From contig NW_027479284.1 of the NCBI RefSeq assembly GCF_051014685.1, positions 100,893-164,892 on the forward strand: a DNA stretch of 64,000 nt, in the 5' to 3' direction. This DNA is from Ptiloglossa arizonensis. Its lineage: Eukaryota; Arthropoda; Insecta; Hymenoptera; Colletidae. The translations under genes and the position numbers were made by a program. Each line of letters opens with the position of its first letter. Within the stretch, counting starts at the first letter, position 1. Below, piece after piece: positions 57,873 to 64,000 of the stretch. Under the pieces are notes generated by a model. It saw nothing but the letters and a program-made list of their open reading frames with translations. It did no database searches and was not told the origin of the DNA.

Positions 57873-58756
57873 CAAAATTGCGAAAAATGTTTTGTCTTCT
57901 CAACCATTTCTTCGTTTCAAACTCCCATATCTCGCGAACGGATTGACCTAACCCAAAAATTCCTATTGCATCTGAAAGTAGAAACTCGCCCGATTACAAC
58001 GGTATGTGTATTTTTTCCCTAGGCCTTTCTGGTTAAGCGTTTGGGTCAGCAGAATTGCGAAAAATTTTTTGCCTTCTCAACCATTTCTTGGCATCAAACT
58101 CCCATATCTCGCGAACGGATTGACCTAATCCAAAAATTCCTGTTGCATCTGAAAGTAGAAACTCGCCCGATTACAACGGTATGTGTATTTTTTCCATAGC
58201 CCATTCTGGTTAAGCGTTTGGAGCAGCAGAATTGCGAAAAATTGTATGCCTTCTCAACCATTTCTTGGCTTCAAATTCCCATATCTCGCGAACGGATTAA
58301 CCTAACCCAAAAATTCCTATTGCATCTGAAAGTAGAAACACGCCCGATTACAACGGTAGGTGTATTTTTTCCCTAGGCCATTCTGGTTAAGCGTCTGGAT
58401 CAACAGAATTGCGAAAAATTGTATGCCTTCTCAACCATTTCTTGGCTTCAAATTCCCATATCTCGCGAACGGATTGACCTAACGCAAAAATTCCTGTTGC
58501 GTGTGAAAGTAGAAACTCGCCCAATTACAACGGTATGTGTATTTTTTCCCTAGCCCATTCTGGTTAAGCGTTTGGAGCAGCAGAATTGCGAAAAATTTGT
58601 TGTCTTCTCAACCATTTCTTAGCTTCAAAGTCCCATATCTCGCGAACGGATTGACCGAACCCAAAAATTCCTGCTGCGTCTGAAAGTAGAAATTCGCCCG
58701 ATTACACGGTATGCGAATTTTTTCCCTAGGCCATTCTGGTTAAGCGTTTGGAGCTG
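57873..58756 (+). repeat. Block (U/Q)-A-S-O-P (884 bp)
   Basis: The first unit starts as U ('cagcaaaattgcg', 'aatgttttgtc') and continues as Q ('cttcgtttcaaac'), then A and S follow. S is joined directly to O ('tctggatcaacag' near 58,394), so T, Q and others are skipped. P (58581) is 176 bp because of 'attacacgg' near 58,706, one A short. This shortens the CENP-B-like motif in that monomer. Confidence 0.85.
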
Positions 58757-59463
58757 CAGAATTGCGAAAAATGTTTTGCCTTCTCAACCATTTCTTCGTT
58801 TCAAACTCCCATATCTCGCGAACGGATTGACCTAACCCAAAAATTCCTATTGCATCTGAAAGTAGAAACTCGCCCGATTACAACGGTATGTGTATTTTTT
58901 CCCTAGGCCTTTCTGGTTAAGCGTTTGGGTCAGCAGAATTGCGAAAAATTTTTTGCCTTCTCAACCATTTCTTGGCATCAAACTCCCATATCTCGCGAAC
59001 GGATTGACCTAATCCAAAAATTCCTGTTGCATCTGAAAGTAGAAACTCGCCCGATTACAACGGTATGTGTATTTTTTCCATAGCCCATTCTGGTTAAGCG
59101 TTTGGAGCAGCAGAATTGCGAAAAATTGTATGCCTTCTCAACCATTTCTTGGCTTCAAATTCCCATATCTCGCGAACGGATTAACCTAACCCAAAAATTC
59201 CTATTGCATCTGAAAGTAGAAACACGCCCGATTACAACGGTAGGTGTATTTTTTCCCTAGGCCATTCTGGTTAAGCGTTTGGAGCAGCAGAAGTGCGAAA
59301 ACTTTGTTCTCTTCTTAACCATTTCTTAGCTTCAAACTCCCATATCTCGCGAACGGATTGACCTAACCCAAAAATTCCTATTGCATCTGAAAGTAGAAAC
59401 TCGCCCGATTACAACGGTATGTGTATTTTTCCCTAGGCCATTCTGGTTAAGCGTTTGGAGCTG
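58757..59463 (+). repeat. 4-mer Q-A-S-T (707 bp), first of the second tandem pair
   Basis: Same as the pair at 56459-57872. It follows P, as in the 9-mer. Confidence 0.91.
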
Positions 59464-60169
59464 CAGAATTGCGAAAAATGTTTTGCCTTCTCAACCATTT
59501 CTTCGTTTCAAACTCCCATATCTCGCGAACGGATTGACCTAACCCAAAAATTCCTATTGCATCTGAAAGTAGAAACTCGCCCGATTACAACGGTATGTGT
59601 ATTTTTTCCCTAGGCCTTTCTGGTTAAGCGTTTGGGTCAGCAGAATTGCGAAAAATTTTTGCCTTCTCAACCATTTCTTGGCATCAAACTCCCATATCTC
59701 GCGAACGGATTGACCTAATCCAAAAATTCCTGTTGCATCTGAAAGTAGAAACTCGCCCGATTACAACGGTATGTGTATTTTTTCCATAGCCCATTCTGGT
59801 TAAGCGTTTGGAGCAGCAGAATTGCGAAAAATTGTATGCCTTCTCAACCATTTCTTGGCTTCAAATTCCCATATCTCGCGAACGGATTAACCTAACCCAA
59901 AAATTCCTATTGCATCTGAAAGTAGAAACACGCCCGATTACAACGGTAGGTGTATTTTTTCCCTAGGCCATTCTGGTTAAGCGTTTGGAGCAGCAGAAGT
60001 GCGAAAACTTTGTTCTCTTCTTAACCATTTCTTAGCTTCAAACTCCCATATCTCGCGAACGGATTGACCTAACCCAAAAATTCCTATTGCATCTGAAAGT
60101 AGAAACTCGCCCGATTACAACGGTATGTGTATTTTTCCCTAGGCCATTCTGGTTAAGCGTTTGGAGCAG
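59464..60169 (+). repeat. 4-mer Q-A-S-T (706 bp), second of the second tandem pair
   Basis: One base shorter than its neighbour because A has five instead of six T's in 'aaaaatttttgcc' (about 59,656-59,660). It is followed by U. Confidence 0.91.
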
Positions 60170-60346
60170 CAAAATTGCGAAAAATGTTTTGTCTTCTCAA
60201 CCATTTCTTGGCTTCAAACTCCCATATCTCGCGAACGGATTAACCTAACCCAAAAATTCCTGCTGCGTCTGAAAGTAGAAACTCGCCCGATTACAACGGT
60301 ATGCGTATTTTTTCCCTAGGCCATTCTGGTTAAGCGTTTGGAGCAG
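60170..60346 (+). repeat. U monomer joined to L instead of V
   Basis: U starts 'cagcaaaattgcg' and carries 'ggattaacc', 'ctgctgcgtctg' and 'tatgcgtatt'. In the other full U copies (49203, 52565 and 61939) V follows. Here an L with 'tttacc' follows, so this is a block junction. Confidence 0.85.
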
Positions 60347-61938
60347 CAGAATTGCGAAAAATGTTTTACCTTCTCAACCATTTCTTAGCTTCAAAGTCCC
60401 ATATCTCGCGAACGGATTGACCTAACCCAAAAATTCCTATTGCATCTGAAAGTAGAAACTCGCCCGATTACAACGGTATGTGTATTTTTTCCCTAGGCCA
60501 TTCTGGTTAAGCGTTTGGAGCAGCAGAGTTGCGAAAAATTTTTTGCCTTCTCAACCATTTCTTGGCTTCAAACTCCCATATCTCGCGAACGGATTGACCT
60601 AACCCAAAAATTCCTGTTGCGTGTGAAAGTAGAAAATCGCCCGATTACAACGGTATGTGTATTTCTTCCCTAGCCCATTCTGGTTAAGCGTTTGGAGCAG
60701 CAGAATTGCGAAAAATTTGTTGTCTTCTCAACCATTTCTTAGCTTCAAAGTCCCATATCTCGCGAACGGATTGACCAAACCCAAAAATTCCTGCTGCGCC
60801 AGAAAGTAGAAACTCGCCCGATTACAACGGTATGTGTATTTTTTCCCTAGGCCATTCTGGTTAAGCGTCTGGATCAACAGAATTGCGAAAAATTGTATGC
60901 CTTCTCAACCATTTCTTGGCTTCAAATTCCCATATCTCGCGAACGGATTGACCTAACGCAAAAATTCCTGTTGCGTGTGAAAGTAGAAACTCGCCCAATT
61001 ACAACGGTATGTGTATTTTTTCCCTAGCCCATTCTGGTTAAGCGTTTGGAGCAGCAGAATTGCGAAAAATTTGTTGTCTTCTCAACCATTTCTTAGCTTC
61101 AAAGTCCCATATCTCGCGAACGGATTGACCGAACCCAAAAATTCCTGCTGCGTCTGAAAGTAGAAATTCGCCCGATTACAACGGTATGCGAATTTTTTCC
61201 CTAGGCCATTCTGGTTAAGCGTTTGGAGCTGCAGAATTGCGAAAAATGTTTTGCCTTCTCAACCATTTCTTCGTTTCAAACTCCCATATCTCGCGAACGG
61301 ATTGACCTAACCCAAAAATTCCTATTGCATCTGAAAGTAGAAACTCGCCCGATTACAACGGTATGTGTATTTTTTCCCTAGGCCTTTCTGGTTAAGCGTT
61401 TGGGTCAGCAGAATTGCGAAAAATTTTTTGCCTTCTCAACCATTTCTTGGCATCAAACTCCCATATCTCGCGAACGGATTGACCTAATCCAAAAATTCCT
61501 GTTGCATCTGAAAGTAGAAACTCGCCCGATTACAACGGTATGTGTATTTTTTCCATAGCCCATTCTGGTTAAGCGTTTGGAGCAGCAGAATTGCGAAAAA
61601 TTGTATGCCTTCTCAACCATTTCTTGGCTTCAAATTCCCATATCTCGCGAACGGATTAACCTAACCCAAAAATTCCTATTGCATCTGAAAGTAGAAACAC
61701 GCCCGATTACAACGGTAGGTGTATTTTTTCCCTAGGCCATTCTGGTTAAGCGTTTGGAGCAGCAGAAGTGCGAAAACTTTGTTCTCTTCTTAACCATTTC
61801 TTAGCTTCAAACTCCCATATCTCGCGAACGGATTGATCTAACCCAAAAATTCCTATTGCATCTGAAAGTAGAAACTCGCCCGATTACAACGGTATGTGTA
61901 TTTTTCCCTAGGCCATTCTGGTTAAGCGTTTGGAGCAG
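60347..61938 (+). repeat. 9-mer succession L-M-N-O-P-Q-A-S-T (1592 bp), copy 3
   Basis: Same as 55574-57165 with 'cccaatt' in O and 'tttacc' in L. It lacks the private 'catacctcg' and 'gaaaatagccc' of that copy. T has 'gattgatctaac' near 61,834. Confidence 0.9.
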
Positions 61939-62292
61939 CAAAATTGCGAAAAATGTTTTGTCTTCTCAACCATTTCTTGGCTTCAAACTCCCATATCTCG
62001 CGAACGGATTAACCTAACCCAAAAATTCCTGCTGCGTCTGAAAGTAGAAACTCGCCCGATTACAACGGTATGCGTATTTTTTCCCTAGGCCATTCTGGTT
62101 AAGCGTTTGGAGCAGCAGAATTGCGAAAAATGTTTTGCCTTCTCAACCATTTCTTGGCTTCAAGCTCCCATATCTCGCGAACGGATTGACCTAACCCAAA
62201 AATTCCTATTGCATCTGAAAGTAGAAACTCGCCCGATTACAACGGTATGTGTATTTTTTCCCTAGGCCATTCTGGTTAAGCGTTTGAAGCAG
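61939..62292 (+). repeat. U-V pair leading into the third 10-mer
   Basis: With the preceding S and T this is the third copy of S-T-U-V (others 48850-49556 and 52212-52918). V is followed directly by W, as at 49557, so this copy descends from the arrangement without the two extra monomers seen at 52919-53272. Confidence 0.88.
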
Positions 62293-64000
62293 CAGAACTG
62301 CGAAAAATTTTTTGCCTTCTCAACCATTTCTTGGCTTCAAACTCCCATATCTCGCGAACGGATTGAGCTATCCCAAAAATTCCTGTTGCGTGTGAAAGTA
62401 GAAACTCGCCCGATTACGACGGTCTGTGTATTTTTTCCCTGGCCCATTCCGGTTAAGCGTTTGGAGCAGCAGAATTGCGAAAAATTTGTTGCCTTCTCAA
62501 CCATTTCTTAGCTTCAAAGTCCCATATCTCGCGAACGGATTGAACCAACCCAAAAATTCCTGCTGCGCCAGAAAGTAGAAACTCGCCCGATTACAACGGT
62601 ATGCGTATTTTTTCCCTAGGCCATTCTGGTTAAGCGTTTGGAGCAGCAGAATTGCGAAAAATGTTTTGCCTTCTCAACCATTTCTTGGCTTCAAACTCCC
62701 ATATGTCGCGAACGGATTGACCTAACCCAAAAATTCCTGTTGCATCTGAAAGTAGAAACTCGCCCGATTACAACGGTATGTGTATTTTTTCCCTAGGCCA
62801 TTCTGGTTAAGCGTTTGGAGCAGCAGAATTGCGAAAAATTGTATGCCATCTCAACCATTTCTTGTCTTCAAACTCCCATATCTCGCGAACGGATTGACCT
62901 AACCCAAAAATTCCTGTTGCGTGTGAAAGTAGAAACTCGCCCGATTACAACGGAATGTGTATTTTTTCCCTAGGCCATTCTGGTTAAGCGTTTGGAGCAG
63001 CAGAATTGCGAAAAATGTTTTGCCTTCTCAACCATTTCTTAGCTTCAAAGTCCCATATCTCGCGAACGGATTGACCTAACCCAAAAATTCCTATTGCATC
63101 TGAAAGTAGAAACTCGCCCGATTACAACGGTATGTGTATTTTTTCCCTAGGCCATTCTGGTTAAGCGTTTGGAGCAGCAGAATTGCGAAAAATTTTTTGC
63201 CTTCTCAACCATTTCTTGGCTTCAAACTCCCATATCTCGCGAACGGATTGACCTAACCCAAAAATTCCTGTTGCGTGTGAAAGTAGAAAATCGCCCGATT
63301 ACAACGGTATGTGTATTTCTTCCCTAGCCCATTCTGGTTAAGCGTTTGGAGCAGCAGAATTGCGAAAAATTTGTTGTCTTCTCAACCATTTCTTAGCTTC
63401 AAAGTCCCATATCTCGCGAACGGATTGACCAAACCCAAAAATTCCTGCTGCGCCAGAAAGTAGAAACTCGCCCGATTACAACGGAATGTGTATTTTTTCC
63501 CTAGGCCATTCTGGTTATGCGTTTGGAGCAGCAGAATTGCGAAAAATGTTTTGCCTTCTCAACCATTTCTTAGCTTCAAAGTCCCATATCTCGCGAACGG
63601 ATTGACCTAACCCAAAAATTCCTATTGCATCTGAAAGTAGAAACTCGCCCGATTACAACGGTATGCGTATTTTTTCCCTAGGCCATTCTGGATAAGCGTT
63701 TGGAGCAGCAGAATTGCGAAAAATGTTTTGCCTTCTCAACCATTTCTTGGCTTCAAACTCCCATATCTCGCGAACGGATTGACCTAACCCAAAAATTCCT
63801 GTTGCGTGTGAAAGTAGAAAATCGCCCGATTACAACGGTATGTGTATTTCTTCCCTAGCCCATTCTGGTTAAGCGTTTGGAGCAGCAGAATTGCGAAAAA
63901 TTTGTTGTCTTCTCAACCATTTCTTAGCTTCAAAGTCCCATATCTCGCGAACGGATTGACCAAACCCAAAAATTCCTGCTGCGCCAGAAAGTAGAAACTC
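62293..64000 (+). repeat. 10-mer higher-order repeat W-X-H'-(J/K)-L-M-N-L-M'-N, copy 3, cut by window end
   Basis: Nine complete monomers and 115 bases of the tenth. It carries the same 'gccatctcaacc' and 'ggttatgcgtttgg' markers as the other two copies, at an offset of 9020 bp from copy 2. Private changes are 'gaaccaaccc' in X near 62,542 and 'tctggataagcg' near 63,690. The array clearly continues past the window. Confidence 0.9.

Larger units (their letters stand above)
1..64000 (+). repeat. Satellite DNA array, 177-bp monomer, fills the window
   Basis: The 'cagaattgcg' landmark recurs every 177 bp (176 bp in 14 cases) from position 3 to 63886, always on the same strand. The arithmetic closes: 347 x 177 plus 14 x 176 equals the 63,883 bases between position 3 and 63885. 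There is no inversion, no gap, no inserted mobile element and no non-satellite sequence. The array runs off both ends, so its true size is unknown. Consensus GC is about 42% (75 of 177, counted by hand). Homogeneous kilobase-scale arrays of nucleosome-length monomers are typical of eukaryotic centromeric or pericentromeric satellites; the chromosomal location here is inferred, not shown. I do not recognise the family or the species. Confidence 0.98.

Noticed and set aside
39285..62511. 75-codon open frames in W-X monomers (39285, 40701, 46541, 49548, 62284)
   Set aside because: TTG start, pure repeat, and the sixth W copy (near 53,403) has TGA in the same frame, so there is no sign that the frame is maintained.
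1..64000. CRISPR array
   Set aside because: Repeat units are 177 bp and contiguous with no unique spacers, and no cas genes are present.
1..64000. Transposon or retroelement insertion
   Set aside because: Every segment fits the monomer register. I found no terminal repeats, target-site duplications or foreign sequence. The total length is fully accounted for by 177-bp and 176-bp monomers.
1..64000. Ribosomal RNA, 5S or tRNA gene repeats
   Set aside because: No recognisable rRNA or tRNA motifs, such as A and B boxes in a cloverleaf context, occur in the monomer.
1..64000. Identification of host by similarity of monomer length to known satellites (for example plant 178-bp or primate 171-bp families)
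   Set aside because: Length alone is not informative, and the sequence does not match any family I can recall with confidence. I leave the organism unassigned.

Overview
The whole 64 kb window is one uninterrupted satellite DNA array. A monomer of 177 bp is repeated head-to-tail, always in the same orientation, from the first base to the last. Counting from the 'cagaattgcg' motif, I fit 361 complete monomers (positions 3-63885) plus a partial one at the right edge (63886-64000). Of these, 347 are 177 bp and 14 are 176 bp, and this accounts for every base. I see no gene, transposon, RNA gene, CRISPR array or unique-sequence island. The open reading frames present are by-products of the repeat, because 177 is divisible by 3.

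This indicates a eukaryotic chromosome, most likely a centromeric, pericentromeric or other heterochromatic block; I cannot name the organism. The consensus monomer is about 42% GC. It has 8 CpGs against about 7.8 expected, so there is no CpG depletion. That would fit a lineage with little cytosine methylation, or recent homogenisation.

The organisation lies in the monomer variants. I gave letters to variants defined by diagnostic bases, mainly in four variable stretches of the monomer. Examples: A 'cttggcatcaaac' + 'ttccatagccc'; B 'gaccaaaccc' + 'ctgctgcgccag'; C 'aattgtatgcc' + 'caaattccc'; C' = C preceded by 'gagtcag'; D 'aatgttttgcc' + 'ggcctttctgg'; E 'ggattaacc' + 'taggtgtat'; F 'gtgcgaaaactttg'; G 'gtaggaactc' + 'aggacattctgg'; B* 'gacaaaaccc'. 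In the right half: H 'catatgacgcg' (H' 'catatgtcgcg'), I 'gttgtcctctc', J, K 'aattctatgcc', L, M 'gaaaatcgccc', N (B-like), O 'tctggatcaacag', P 'gaccgaaccc', Q 'cttcgtttcaaac', S 'gaaacacgccc', T (F-like, five T's), U 'cagcaaaattgcg', V 'cttcaagctccc', W 'gaagcagcagaactg', X 'gattgaacaaaccc'. Two variants differ by roughly 8% (B against D: 14 of 177 by hand), while the same variant in neighbouring higher-order copies is nearly or wholly identical. This is the signature of higher-order repeats (HORs).

Layout: (1) 1-10.6 kb, mosaic with 7-mer, 9-mer and 10-mer HORs. (2) 10.6-26.2 kb, an E-F-C'-A-C-... HOR whose copies vary from 8 to 12 monomers. (3) 26.0-30.8 kb, trimer-rich mosaic. (4) 30.8-36.8 kb, an extremely uniform D-A-B-(C-B)n HOR with n varying. 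(5) 36.8-38.6 kb, transition. (6) 38.6-64 kb, a second HOR family built from other variants: an 8-mer, a 7-mer present three times in tandem, a 13-mer, a 10-mer, a 9-mer and a 4-mer. Chimeric monomers at block edges mark recombination junctions.

Two short motifs are almost invariant across variants: TCTCGCGA, and a 17-bp stretch that resembles a CENP-B box on the minus strand (7 of 9 core bases, 8 of 9 in some right-half variants). Any functional reading of these is inference.
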